Shown here one piece after another: positions 24,945 through 32,900 of a stretch of 64,000 nucleotides of DNA (positions are counted from its first letter, which is position 1; each line of letters begins with the position of its first letter). The notes below the pieces were generated by a model. The model did not search any database and had not been told where the DNA came from. It saw nothing but the letters and a program-made list of their open reading frames with translations. The stretch is from Capsulimonas corticalis (GTDB taxonomy: Bacteria; Armatimonadota; Armatimonadia; Armatimonadales; Capsulimonadaceae): contig NZ_AP025739.1 in NCBI RefSeq assembly GCF_003574315.2, positions 2,294,001 to 2,358,000 of the forward strand, in the 5' to 3' direction. Both the position numbers and the translations under genes were made by a program.

Positions 24945-25491
24945 CGCCGAAATCGATAAACTCCGGCGTCACTAAGTCCGCCAGATACAGACGCGGCTCG
25001 GGGTTGTAAAACCTGACGCCCTGCGCGTGCGCCTCCCCGGCGCGCACGGTCAGGATCACCGGCCGCGCATCGTGGCGCGCGCCGACGATCCGCGCCTGCT
25101 CGATCTCGCTCGACAGATGCACGTACTGCCGGTTCATCGGCCGCAGTCCCTCCGCCCGAATCGCGTCCACGACCCGGCGCGCCGTTCCATGATACAAAAT
25201 CTCCGGCGGCGCGATCGGCTCATACGAAACCGCCTCCGCGACCGAGTGCCCATACCGGGCCCGGATCTTCTCACCCACGATTTCATATCGCTGCTTATCC
25301 GAATCCCGCACGACCTCCCGAACCTGTTCCTCCGTCACCCGCGACCACTTGCCAAGCGTCCGCATGCCGGCGATGAGATTGGCTAGCAGTACGAAGCCTT
25401 CCGAGTCGAGCTGGAGATGGTATTTTTCGGGGCGATGGCGGAGGACAAGAGAGAGGTGCTTACTGAGTTCTTTTTGCTGTTGTGGAGTCAT
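24940..25491 (-). CDS. kptA: RNA 2-prime-phosphotransferase KptA/Tpt1
   Basis: 183 residues, the normal bacterial length. Conserved motifs are SKHLSLVLRHRPE (first Arg/His motif), YEIVGEKIRARYGHS, LYHGTARR and MNRQYVHLSSE, the four regions that bind NAD+ and the RNA 2-prime-phosphate. The enzyme transfers an internal 2-prime-phosphate from RNA to NAD+, forming ADP-ribose 1,2-cyclic phosphate. In bacteria without eukaryote-type tRNA splicing its natural substrate is unclear. It is upstream of a palindromic repeat and transcribed in the same direction as the Mrr-like gene. Confidence 0.92.
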   Translation of the reverse strand: MTPQQQKELSKHLSLVLRHRPEKYHLQLDSEGFVLLANLIAGMRTLGKWSRVTEEQVREVVRDSDKQRYEIVGEKIRARYGHSVAEAVSYEPIAPPEILYHGTARRVVDAIRAEGLRPMNRQYVHLSSEIEQARIVGARHDARPVILTVRAGEAHAQGVRFYNPEPRLYLADLVTPEFIDFGD

Positions 25492-25553
25492 ATATCGACA
25501 ATATCGATTTTAGGGCGGGGGATGGTAAAGAGGGGCGGCGGCAAACCTGGCGC

Positions 25554-25741
25554 TTGCAAACCCACCCCGCGCTTCGCGTGCTCCCTGGCAAACCCACCCC
25601 GGCCCTTCGGGCCACCCCTCCCGCAACGGGAAGGGTTTGTAGGATTGCCTCTTACAGAAGCCGCCTGCGATATCGAACTCTGAAATAACCCTTCCCGTCG
25701 CGGGAGGGGTGGCCCGAAGGGCCGGGGTGGGTTTGCCAGGG
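25554..25741. repeat. Palindromic intergenic element, family A copy 1
   Basis: The arms 25583-25637 and 25687-25741 (55 bp each) are reverse complements with one mismatch. Each arm contains a tip hairpin GGCCCTTCGGGCC and ends in CGGGAAGGGTT. The 49-bp core (25638-25686) includes GATTGCCTCTTAC and GCCTGCGATATCGA. A partial extra arm, GCAAACCCACCCCGCGC, lies at 25554-25570. The core recurs inverted in the copy at 34018-34165. Confidence 0.88.
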
Positions 25742-25774
25742 AGAGGGGGCCGGGGTGTGAGGGCCATCTTACTC

Positions 25775-26953
25775 CTACGCCTTCAGCTCATACAGCGTAC
25801 ACGGAATCTGCCGCACGCCTACTTCGTACTGCATCAGCAGCGACACCAGGCGCTCGCCTTCCAGCAGGCCGACCGGGACGGCGTTGGGGCGCTGTGCCTC
25901 CTGGGTGGCGGCGGCGCTGAAGCCTCCGGTGGTGATGACGAGGCCCTGTTCGTGGGTGCCGAGGGAGCCGCGCAGGCTCTGGACGATCGCGGCGCTGAGA
26001 TCGACTTTGTCGCGCACGACGCGCACCAGCATGCCGATCCGCACGGAGCCGGCGATAACGAGCGTGCCGCGCAGGTCCAGGTGCTCCTCGGAGAGACGCT
26101 TGTCGAGGGCGACGTTTTCGAAACCCATCTCCACGAGCAGGGCGGCGATGAGGTTTTCGAAGTCCGGGCGCGGCATTTCGTCCAGACGCGTCTGCAATTG
26201 CTGCGAGACGAGAAAGTTATGCTCGGTGATCTGTGATTGCAGCCCCGCGCCTTCCCAACTGCTCAGGCCGACCATGCCCCGTCCATGCTTGCTGAAGCGC
26301 GGCGGCTCGCCCTGCAAATGCTGGCGGTCGATCTCGGTGAGGATCTGCGCGTACATCGTCGCTTCCGGCGTCTGGTCCTGCGTGTTGATCAGGCCCAGGC
26401 GGCGCGCTTCGGCGGTGATCGTCTGGTAGTGCATCGCCGTCTTGCCCGGCGACTGCTCCAGCACGCGCTCGGCGGCGTCCGTGAACGCGAGGAACGGCGA
26501 CGGCGGCGCGGCGCTCGTTTCGTCCAGATCCTCATCGCCGAAGATCGAATCTTCCACGATCGGCTTGCGGCGTGTGGAGCGGCGCTTCTGGGGCGTTTTG
26601 GCGACATCGGCCAGATAGAGCACAGGCGCGACGGTCTGCGCCGTCTCCGTCCGCGCGCTCTCGTGTGAATACTCCGGCAGTCCCCACTTGCGCAGCGCAA
26701 AGATCCCGCGTCCGGTGCGCTGGAAGCGCGACGTCTGCGGGTTCTTCTTGATATCCACGGCGATCCGCGCATGCAGCGTCTGATCCGGCGTCTTGCCCGG
26801 ACTATCCCACAGCTTCGCGGCGACCACGCGCCGATGGATCTCAAAAATATGCAGCGGCTCACCCGCCTCGCCGAGCACCTGCTCCACGGCGTCCAATACT
26901 TTCACGTTCGGTCCGTTCTCCAATGATATTTCCAGGGGAATATAGCTCGACAC
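25775..26953 (-). CDS. Two HARE-HTH domains plus Mrr-like restriction-endonuclease fold
   Basis: 392 residues. A first HARE-HTH domain (about 15-95: KVLDAVEQVLGEAGEPLHIF, TPDQTLHARIAVDIKKN, GRGIFAL) is followed by a linker and a second copy (about 155-240: FTDAAERVLEQSPGKTAMHY, TPEATMYAQILTEI, GRGMVGL). The C-terminal domain (about 265-385: PRPDFENLIAALLVEMGFENV, LDLRGTLVIAG, GLVITTGGFSAAATQEA) matches the Mrr catalytic fold. The Glu/Gln-x-Lys strand reads RIGMLVRVVRDK, so the usual active-site residues are not evident. It may sense DNA rather than cut it; a defence role is possible but unsupported by neighbours. Confidence 0.8.
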   Translation of the reverse strand: MSSYIPLEISLENGPNVKVLDAVEQVLGEAGEPLHIFEIHRRVVAAKLWDSPGKTPDQTLHARIAVDIKKNPQTSRFQRTGRGIFALRKWGLPEYSHESARTETAQTVAPVLYLADVAKTPQKRRSTRRKPIVEDSIFGDEDLDETSAAPPSPFLAFTDAAERVLEQSPGKTAMHYQTITAEARRLGLINTQDQTPEATMYAQILTEIDRQHLQGEPPRFSKHGRGMVGLSSWEGAGLQSQITEHNFLVSQQLQTRLDEMPRPDFENLIAALLVEMGFENVALDKRLSEEHLDLRGTLVIAGSVRIGMLVRVVRDKVDLSAAIVQSLRGSLGTHEQGLVITTGGFSAAATQEAQRPNAVPVGLLEGERLVSLLMQYEVGVRQIPCTLYELKA

Positions 26954-26967
26954 CTGGCGCTTCGCGT

Positions 26968-27110
26968 GGCCCTCACCCCCCCAACCCCCTCTCCCAATTC
27001 TGGGAGAGGAGGTTGGGTGGTGAGATTGGGTCTTATCGTTTTAATGCATTAACAAAAATTCTGGCTCCCCTTCTCCCAATTTTGGGAGAAGGGGTTGGGG
27101 GATGAGGGCC
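26968..27110. repeat. Palindromic intergenic element with two nested hairpins
   Basis: GGCCCTCACC at 26968 pairs with GATGAGGGCC ending at 27110, and the C-rich arm with GGGGTTGGGG. Inside are two hairpins with CTCTCCCA-ATTC-TGGGAGAG at 26990-27008 and CTTCTCCCAATTTTGGGAGAAG near 27069-27091. An AT-rich middle separates them. The element fills the gap between the Mrr-like gene and the methyltransferase gene; no ORF is supported. Confidence 0.75.
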
Positions 27111-27116
27111 TCCCTC

Positions 27117-28307
27117 TCAATCCACCGCCAATATCAAACACTTCAAGTACTCACTCTCCGGCGCCGACAGCAGCACCGGGTGGTCCGGGGGCTGGCCGCG
27201 CTGGGCGATGAGGCGCAGGCTGCGGCCGGCGTCGGCGGCGGCGCTTTCGACGATCTCGCGGAACTCCGCCGTGCTCAGGTGGTGCGAACACGAGCACGTC
27301 ACCAGGACGCCGTTGGGGCGCAGGCAGTGCAGCGCGGTGCGGTTGATCTCGTTGTAGCCTCGGACGGCGCCCTCGCGGCTGGCGCGGTTTTTGGTGAAGG
27401 CGGGCGGGTCCAGCACGATCATGTCGAACTTGTCGGCGAATCGGTCCCGGGCGCGGAGATAGTCGAAGACATTCTCCGAGACGATCTCATGCGGGACGTC
27501 CAGGCCGTTGCGCTCCCACTGCTTGGCGTTCACGGCGTTGAAGGCGACGCTGCTTTCGACGTCGATGACGCTCTTGGCGCCTAAGCGCGCGGCGCGCAGG
27601 CTGAATAGTCCGGTGTAGGAAAAGCAGTTGAGGACGGTGCGGCCCACGGCTTCGCGCGCGGCGGCGCGCTGGTTGTCGATCTGATCGAGGAACAAGCCCG
27701 TCTTGCCGCCGGTTTTGACGTCCGCCAGAAGAATAGAGCCGTCGTGTTCAAATTCGACGATCTCCGGGGGCTCTTCGCCCCAGAGCACGCCGGTCTGTTC
27801 TTCCAGACCTTCCAGCTTTCGCACGGTGCTGTCCGAGCGCTCGTAGACGCCGCGCACGCCCGTGATCTCGGCGATCGATTGCACGAGCACGTCGCGCCAG
27901 GGCTCCAGGCCGAGCGCGAGGAACTGCGCGACGGCGAAGTCTTGGTAGATATCGACCACCAGGCCCGGAATGCCGTCGGATTCGCCGTGGATCAGCCGAT
28001 AGGCGGGCGGCGCGCCGCCATCGGCGGCGTAGCGCGCGGCGCGGTAGTCGAACGCGGCCTGAACGCGGGCGCGCCAGAAGGCGTCGTCCACCGGGACATT
28101 CTTGCGCGTGAGGTATCGGACGGCGATCTTGCTGCGGCTGTTGAGATAACCCACGCCGAGCGTCTTCCCGCGCGCATCGAGCACGCGCACGAGGCCGCCG
28201 TTGGTGAAGTCCGCTCCCGGGCCGGCGCCGATTTCGTTGTCGTAGATCCAGGGATGGGTGAGACGCTCCGGCCGCTGGGGTTTAAGCTTGATCGTGGGAA
28301 TTGCCAT
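27117..28307 (-). CDS. rlmI: RlmI-like 23S rRNA (cytosine-5) methyltransferase
   Basis: 396 residues. An N-terminal PUA domain (LTHPWIYDNEIG, GLVRVLDARGKTLGVGYLN) is followed by an EEHEE-type linker and a Rossmann SAM domain (CFSYTGLFSLRAARLGAKSV, DPPAFTKN, CSCSHHLS). The Cys in CSCSHH and the DPPAF motif are those of the RlmI/RlmK family, which methylates 23S rRNA C1962. The proteins are cytoplasmic. It ends 4 bases after the GNAT stop region boundary (28312) and is co-directional with that gene. Confidence 0.88.
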   Translation of the reverse strand: MAIPTIKLKPQRPERLTHPWIYDNEIGAGPGADFTNGGLVRVLDARGKTLGVGYLNSRSKIAVRYLTRKNVPVDDAFWRARVQAAFDYRAARYAADGGAPPAYRLIHGESDGIPGLVVDIYQDFAVAQFLALGLEPWRDVLVQSIAEITGVRGVYERSDSTVRKLEGLEEQTGVLWGEEPPEIVEFEHDGSILLADVKTGGKTGLFLDQIDNQRAAAREAVGRTVLNCFSYTGLFSLRAARLGAKSVIDVESSVAFNAVNAKQWERNGLDVPHEIVSENVFDYLRARDRFADKFDMIVLDPPAFTKNRASREGAVRGYNEINRTALHCLRPNGVLVTCSCSHHLSTAEFREIVESAAADAGRSLRLIAQRGQPPDHPVLLSAPESEYLKCLILAVD

Positions 28308-28311
28308 TTCC

Positions 28312-28914
28312 CTATTGTACCTGATCGGGCAGCGGCTTCCCGGAATTGGACAGAAGCGCGCCGGACGGCTTCCAGCGCCCCCGATCCAGCGCGTAGATCA
28401 GCATGGGGCGCAGATCGCCGTAGCGCAGCCCGGCGGCGTACTCGGCCCAGAGCGATCGCGGCCGCAGCGTCAGTCCCGCCTTCTCCATCACGCGGCGCGA
28501 TCCGATGTTGCCGGTGAAACATTCGCCGTAGATCTGGGTCACGCCGAGCGTCTCAAAGGCGAAGTCCACCAGCGCCCGCGCGGTCTCCGTTCCATAGCCC
28601 TGCCGCCAGTACGCCTTGCCCAGCGTCCATCCGACGCGCGCCCCCTGGCGCCGCATGCCGATGGCGCCCAGCACGCAGGTTCCAATCAGCACGCCGTCGT
28701 CCCGGCGCACGAGCGCCAGTCCATAGAACGTGCGCGTCGCCTGCGCCGCATGCTCGATGGAGATCTGGACAAAGCGCCGCGTATACCGCTCCGACCCCTG
28801 GCCCGGCAGCATATATCGCTGAACATCCGGGTCGGCGTGCAGGCGGTGCACCGCCTCCCAATCGTCCGCGCGCAGGTCGCGCAGGAGAAGTCGCGGGGTC
28901 GTGAGAGTGAACAT
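28312..28914 (-). CDS. GNAT acetyltransferase (RimJ/RimL-like)
   Basis: 200 residues from ATG 28914; an in-frame ATG at 28938 would add 8 residues and neither has a clear ribosome-binding site. The opening TLTTPRLLLRDLRADDWEAV, the pyrophosphate-binding loop RQGYGTETARAL and the NIGSRRVMEKAGL segment are those of the N-acetyltransferase 3 family, which acetylates ribosomal proteins, antibiotics or other amines. The substrate is unknown. Its stop is 5 bases from the methyltransferase start. Confidence 0.85.
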   Translation of the reverse strand: MFTLTTPRLLLRDLRADDWEAVHRLHADPDVQRYMLPGQGSERYTRRFVQISIEHAAQATRTFYGLALVRRDDGVLIGTCVLGAIGMRRQGARVGWTLGKAYWRQGYGTETARALVDFAFETLGVTQIYGECFTGNIGSRRVMEKAGLTLRPRSLWAEYAAGLRYGDLRPMLIYALDRGRWKPSGALLSNSGKPLPDQVQ

Positions 28915-29040
28915 ACGTAGTCGTGACGGCTCGATCATGATTGTGCGTACGCGTGTCGCCCTGGATCGGGGCGATCGATTCGAATTCCCTGTTGAGCTTT
29001 CATTGTCTCACAAAATTCATCGAAGTACAAGGGTGTATCC

Positions 29041-29056
29041 GAGGGTATAATTTACC
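29041..29056 (+). promoter_or_regulatory. -10 box inside inverted repeat GGGTATAATTTACCC
   Basis: TATAAT (29046-29051) lies in a perfect GGGTA-5-TACCC inverted repeat, 23 bases before the ATG of the HTH-TOBE gene. No good -35 is seen. The repeat could be an autoregulatory operator for the molybdate-responsive regulator. Confidence 0.45.
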
Positions 29057-29073
29057 CAGGTTGTCTATTCCCC

Positions 29074-29493
29074 ATGAGCGTCAAACTTACTCGCGCGCAG
29101 GTCGCGCAAATGCTGCAGATTACTCCCAAGACTCTCGCCCAGTGGGAGAAGTCCGGGCGGATCCCCACCGCCGAGCGCGATTGGCGCGGCTGGCGGCTCT
29201 ACGATGAGGCGGCGGTCGCCAAAATCCGTCAGGTGCTGGGAAACACGCCGCCGGAGAGCGCGCCGAGCGCGGAGCCGCTGCCGGAAGTGCGCATCAGCGC
29301 GCGGAACCAGCTGCACGGCGTCGTGACGCGGATCGACGGCGACGGGGTGCTCTGCGAGGTGACCCTGGAGCTTCCCGGAGGCCAGGAAATCGTCTCCGTC
29401 ATCACGCGGTCTTCCGTGGAGCGTCTGGAGCTGAGGGTTGGAGCGACGGCGTTTGCATTGATCAAATCGACGGAGGTGTTACTTGCGCGTTAA
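29074..29493 (+). CDS. MerR-like HTH plus TOBE (molybdate-binding) regulator
   Basis: 139 residues. The N-terminal winged helix (LTRAQVAQMLQITPKTLAQW, DWRGWRLYDEAAVAKI) is MerR-like. The C-terminal Mop/TOBE domain (ISARNQLHGVVTRIDGDGVL, ITRSSVERLELRVGATAFAL, IKSTEVLLAR) binds molybdate or tungstate. It is analogous to ModE but with a different DNA-binding domain. The gene overlaps modA by 11 bases, so it very likely senses oxyanion supply and controls the operon. Confidence 0.88.
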   Translation: MSVKLTRAQVAQMLQITPKTLAQWEKSGRIPTAERDWRGWRLYDEAAVAKIRQVLGNTPPESAPSAEPLPEVRISARNQLHGVVTRIDGDGVLCEVTLELPGGQEIVSVITRSSVERLELRVGATAFALIKSTEVLLAR

Positions 29494-30271
29494 ATTATTG
29501 GATGGGAAGTTACTGGGTGCGTCGGCGGTTCTGGCGCTGATGATGACGGCGGGAGCCGCGCGCGCGCAGGACCTGCACGTGGCGGCGGCGGCGAATTTGC
29601 AGAAGGTGTTCTCGCAGGCGATCGTGCCGGCGTTTGAAAAGCAGCAGAAAATCAAGGTTGTCACGACCTTCGGTTCGACCAAGCTGCTGGCGACTCAGAT
29701 CGAGCAGGGCCTTCCCGCCGATGTCTTCGTCGCCGCCGACACCGTGACGGTCAGCTCGCTCGTGGCGAAGGGAACGCTGGTCGCCGGCACGCAGGAAACG
29801 TACGCCGTCGGCCGCCTCGCCCTCTGGTCGCGCGCGGACGCGCCGAACCATCCCGTCAAGATTCAGGATCTTCAGGATCCCAAGTACGCCAAGATCGCGA
29901 TCGCGAACCCCAAGCTCGCTCCCTACGGCCTCGCGGCGGCGCAGTCGTTCGCCAACGCCAATCTGACGGCGAGCGTCACTCCGCGCCTGGTCCAGGCTGA
30001 GAACATCGGCCAGACACTGCAATACGCGCAAAGCGGCAACGCCGATGTCGCCCTCACCGCCCTTTCCCTGGTGATCGACGACAAAAAAGACCCTTACGTC
30101 ATCGTCCCCGACTACCTGCACGCCCCCATCGCCCAGGGCGCCGCGCTGGTGAAGCGCGACACGGTCAACCCAAAAGCCGCCGCCTTCCTGGCGTTTTTGG
30201 TGTCGCCGGCGGCAAAGCCGATCTGGAAGCAGTACGGGTATCTGGCGCCGGTGGGTGTGAAGGCGAAGTAG
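29483..30271 (+). CDS. modA: Molybdate ABC transporter substrate-binding protein
   Basis: 262 residues. Signal peptide ends at ARA(Q), and the mature start is DLHVAAAANLQKVF, the ModA opening motif. Further ModA features are FEKQQKIKVVTTFGSTKLLATQIEQG with the oxyanion-binding Ser, APYGLAAAQSF, and GNADVALTALSLV. The protein captures molybdate or tungstate in the periplasm. It starts inside the regulator gene. A palindromic element separates it from modB. Confidence 0.93.
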   Translation: MRVKLLDGKLLGASAVLALMMTAGAARAQDLHVAAAANLQKVFSQAIVPAFEKQQKIKVVTTFGSTKLLATQIEQGLPADVFVAADTVTVSSLVAKGTLVAGTQETYAVGRLALWSRADAPNHPVKIQDLQDPKYAKIAIANPKLAPYGLAAAQSFANANLTASVTPRLVQAENIGQTLQYAQSGNADVALTALSLVIDDKKDPYVIVPDYLHAPIAQGAALVKRDTVNPKAAAFLAFLVSPAAKPIWKQYGYLAPVGVKAK

Positions 30272-30333
30272 GATCGGTTTCTCACCACGACGCCGAAGAA
30301 GTAATAGTTATCCGCCACGATGCCAATAAAGAA

Positions 30334-30466
30334 GCCGGCGAATGAATTCGCGCCCAGAAATGCACGATGTGTCCCTTCAGACACTCCAGAAACGCAATCG
30401 ACCGCGTTCTCTGGAGTCGGCGGAGGCCGACATCGTGCATTTCTAGGCGCGAATTCATTCGCCGGC
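30334..30466. repeat. Palindromic intergenic element between modA and modB
   Basis: The 37-bp arms 30334-30370 and 30430-30466 are reverse complements with one mismatch, ending in GCCGGCGAATGAATTCGCGC on the outer side. A nested hairpin (ACTCCAGA ... TCTGGAGT) lies within. No ORF is supported in 30272-30519. The right-hand end CATTCGCCGGCC also appears alone at 53747-53758. Confidence 0.85.
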
Positions 30467-30519
30467 CTTTCTTTGTCTTTGAGATACGCGCTCGCCCCAC
30501 CATTCCGAGGCGACGCCTA

Positions 30520-31170
30520 ATGGACTGGTTCCCCTTCTGGCTCTCCCTGCGCGTCGCCGGTCTCGCCACCGTCCTTACGGTCCTCCTGGGCTCCCTGATC
30601 GCCTGGCCGCTCGCGCGGGCGCGGTTCTGGGGGCGGGACCTCGCCATCGGCGTGGTCAATCTCCCTCTCGTGCTGCCGCCGACGGTTCTGGGATATGCGC
30701 TGCTGGTCGGCCTGGGGCGGCGGAGCGTGTTTGGGGCGTGGTATGAGCACCTGACGGGACACTCGCTGGTCTTCACCTGGGAGGGCGCGGCAGTCGCGGC
30801 GTGCGTGGCGAGTCTGCCGCTGTTCATCAGCCAGGCGCGTGTGGCGATTGCGGCGGTGGAGCCCGATGTCATCGGCGCCGCGCGCACCGACGGCGCATCC
30901 GGCTGGCCGCTGGTCCGATCGATCTTCCTGCCGCTCGCCTGGCCCGGTCTGCTCGCCGGAACCGCCCTCGCCTTCGCCCGCGCCCTCGGCGACTTCGGCG
31001 CGACATTGATGGTGGCGGGGGACACGCCGGGCGTCACCCAGACTATGCCCCTCGCCATCTACGACGCCGTCCTGAGCGGCGACGCCGGAACCGTGCGCGC
31101 CTTTGTGCTGCTGAGTACGGGATTATGCCTGGGAGTGAGCCTGCTGGCGGCGCGGCTGGGGCGGAATTAG
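30520..31170 (+). CDS. modB: Molybdate ABC transporter permease
   Basis: 216 residues from ATG 30520 (CGAGGCG upstream). Five to six helices are visible, and the ATPase-contact loop is EPDVIGAARTDGASGWPLVRSIFLPLAWPG with the EAA-type AARTDGAS motif. ALGDFGATLMVAGDTPGVTQTMPLAIYD is characteristic of ModB. It transports the oxyanion delivered by ModA. No ModC ATPase gene follows: the next gene is convergent. The ATPase must be supplied from elsewhere. Confidence 0.92.
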   Translation: MDWFPFWLSLRVAGLATVLTVLLGSLIAWPLARARFWGRDLAIGVVNLPLVLPPTVLGYALLVGLGRRSVFGAWYEHLTGHSLVFTWEGAAVAACVASLPLFISQARVAIAAVEPDVIGAARTDGASGWPLVRSIFLPLAWPGLLAGTALAFARALGDFGATLMVAGDTPGVTQTMPLAIYDAVLSGDAGTVRAFVLLSTGLCLGVSLLAARLGRN

Positions 31171-31171
31171 T

Positions 31172-31199
31172 CCTCTCCCGCGCTTTAGCGCAGGAGAGG
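31172..31199. terminator. Bidirectional hairpin between modB and the SGNH hydrolase
   Basis: CCTCTCC-CGCGCT-TTA-AGCGC-type stem closing with GGAGAGG lies directly after the modB stop (31170) and before the convergent stop at 31217. It is a compact GC-rich hairpin suited to ending transcription from both sides. Confidence 0.6.
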
Positions 31200-31216
31200 T
31201 CTTGGTGAAGAACGCC

Positions 31217-31864
31217 TTACCACTCGAAATCGAGCGCGTTCAAAAATGCGCGCGCGATCGCCATGTGTCCGGTTTTGCTGGGGTGGACGCGGTCCCAGCA
31301 GAGCGTCGCGGAGTAGATGTGGCTGAGGATGCTGTCGAAGCCGGCCTGGGTATCGACCAGAATGCTGTCGTGCGTGAGCGCGAGGCGCTTGACGACTTCG
31401 CCGTAGCGGTCCATCTGCGCGCGCATGGCGTCGTCGCGGTTGGATTCGATGTAGAACGGCGTCATCAGAATCACAGTCGCGCCGGCGGACTTGGTGCGGG
31501 CGATCAGGTCATTGAGCGTGGCTTCGTACTCTTCGATGTAGACGTGCGAGTCGACTTGCTTGGGCGAATCGAACTGGCGCCAGACATCGTTGATGCCGAT
31601 CATAATCGAGACGAAGTCCGGCTTCAGGTCGATCACGTCGGCCTGCCAGCGACGCTTGAGGTCGCGGACGGTATTGCCGCCCGTGCCTTTGTTGATAATT
31701 CGGATGGGGTGGTAAGGGTAGGTCGCGCCAAGGAGCGCGTCCACCAGGGCGACATATCCATGTCCCAGGGCATCGCCCAATCCTTCGCCATCCGGCTGTG
31801 CGCGGCCGGCGTCCGTGATGGAATCGCCGATCATGACCAGCTTACTGTTCTTTGTCAAACGCAT
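31217..31864 (-). CDS. SGNH/GDSL hydrolase
   Basis: 215 residues from ATG 31864; an earlier in-frame start at 31888 is possible. Block I is VMIGDSITDAGR, block III is MIGINDVW and block V is DRVHPSKTGH, giving the Ser-His-Asp triad with oxyanion Gly and Asn. The group resembles acyl-esterases and rhamnogalacturonan-acetylesterase-like proteins. No signal peptide is seen, so it is probably cytoplasmic. It is convergent with modB. Confidence 0.88.
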   Translation of the reverse strand: MRLTKNSKLVMIGDSITDAGRAQPDGEGLGDALGHGYVALVDALLGATYPYHPIRIINKGTGGNTVRDLKRRWQADVIDLKPDFVSIMIGINDVWRQFDSPKQVDSHVYIEEYEATLNDLIARTKSAGATVILMTPFYIESNRDDAMRAQMDRYGEVVKRLALTHDSILVDTQAGFDSILSHIYSATLCWDRVHPSKTGHMAIARAFLNALDFEW

Positions 31865-31988
31865 CGTGTTGTTGCTCTCGCTTCGCATGTTGGCAAGGCG
31901 CTCGCCTGCTCCCTTGCATTAATGCTGGGATTCGACGCGCGCCCGCGAATTCCTGCTTAACGGGAGGTTACAACTTCATCGCGCGATT

Positions 31989-32900
31989 TCATTCCACCTC
32001 GAATTCGAAGCGGAAGAGCTGCGTGCTGTGGACCGGAGCCCCATTTTGCAGGGCCGGCTTCCAGCGCCAGCGTTGCAGGGCGGCCAGAACCCGCCGATCG
32101 ATCTCGGCGTTGCCCGATGACGTGCGCAGAGTCGGGGTGAAGCTGCCGTCCGCCTCGATCTCTACTTTCACGCGGACGAAGGATTTGAACGTATCCTGCT
32201 TGAGCTCGTCCGGAATCTCCGGCTTTTCCTGATTGGACGGCTCGGCGTCCTGCGTTGGCCCGGCGGGAGCGGGCGGCGGCGCCGGTTTAGGCGGTTCGGG
32301 TTTGGCCGCTTCCACGGGCGCTTGCGGCGCGGGCCTTGGCGGCTCCGGCGCGGGAGCCGGCGGCGCGACGGGCGCGGGCTGCGGGGGCGCTTCCGTGTGC
32401 GCGCCGCCGGCGTTCTGGTGGCCCAGAGGCGCTCCAAGGTTCGCGCCGCCGCCCGCGAGCGCCGTATGATCCTGAGGAGCCGGCGCCGCATGGTCGGGAC
32501 GCGCGGTCAGCACATGGCTGTGCGCCCCCGCCGGCGGGGCGTGACGCGGCACGGGTCTCAGCGGCTGCGGGATGGGACGCGCCGTGACTCGGGGCGGAGT
32601 GTGAACCGCGCGCGGGAGCGGCGGGGGAGGAACGATCGGCTTTGGCTTCGGCGGGACCACGCGCGGCTTGGGCTCAGGGCGACGATGCTCGGGCTTCGGC
32701 GGGACGACGCGCGTGACTTCGATGACTGTCGGCGACGGCGTCGTATGGGGCAGGATGCGCGCCGCCTGCCACCAGAGCAGGGCGTTCGCGGCGAGCGACG
32801 CCGTCACGGCCCAGGCAAGGCGTCGGCTCGGCCGGTCTTCCGCAAGGCCGCCATGGGCGCTTGAGTTTTGCGTGGGCGGAGGCAGCGTGCTAGGAGCCAT
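31989..32900 (-). CDS. tonB: TonB-like energy transducer
   Basis: 303 residues from ATG 32900 with GGAGG upstream. One N-terminal transmembrane helix (AWAVTASLAANALLWWQA) is followed by a long Pro/Lys/Ala-rich spacer (about 55-205) and a C-terminal TonB domain (FVRVKVEIEADGSFTPTL, NAEIDRRVLAALQRWRWKPA). TonB transmits proton-motive force from ExbBD to outer-membrane receptors. The start overlaps exbD by 11 bases. Confidence 0.9.
   Translation of the reverse strand: MAPSTLPPPTQNSSAHGGLAEDRPSRRLAWAVTASLAANALLWWQAARILPHTTPSPTVIEVTRVVPPKPEHRRPEPKPRVVPPKPKPIVPPPPLPRAVHTPPRVTARPIPQPLRPVPRHAPPAGAHSHVLTARPDHAAPAPQDHTALAGGGANLGAPLGHQNAGGAHTEAPPQPAPVAPPAPAPEPPRPAPQAPVEAAKPEPPKPAPPPAPAGPTQDAEPSNQEKPEIPDELKQDTFKSFVRVKVEIEADGSFTPTLRTSSGNAEIDRRVLAALQRWRWKPALQNGAPVHSTQLFRFEFEVE

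Noticed and set aside
30272-30519. Short ORFs spanning the modA-modB gap
   Set aside because: The region is a palindrome; open frames there arise from the repeated arms and have no start signals.
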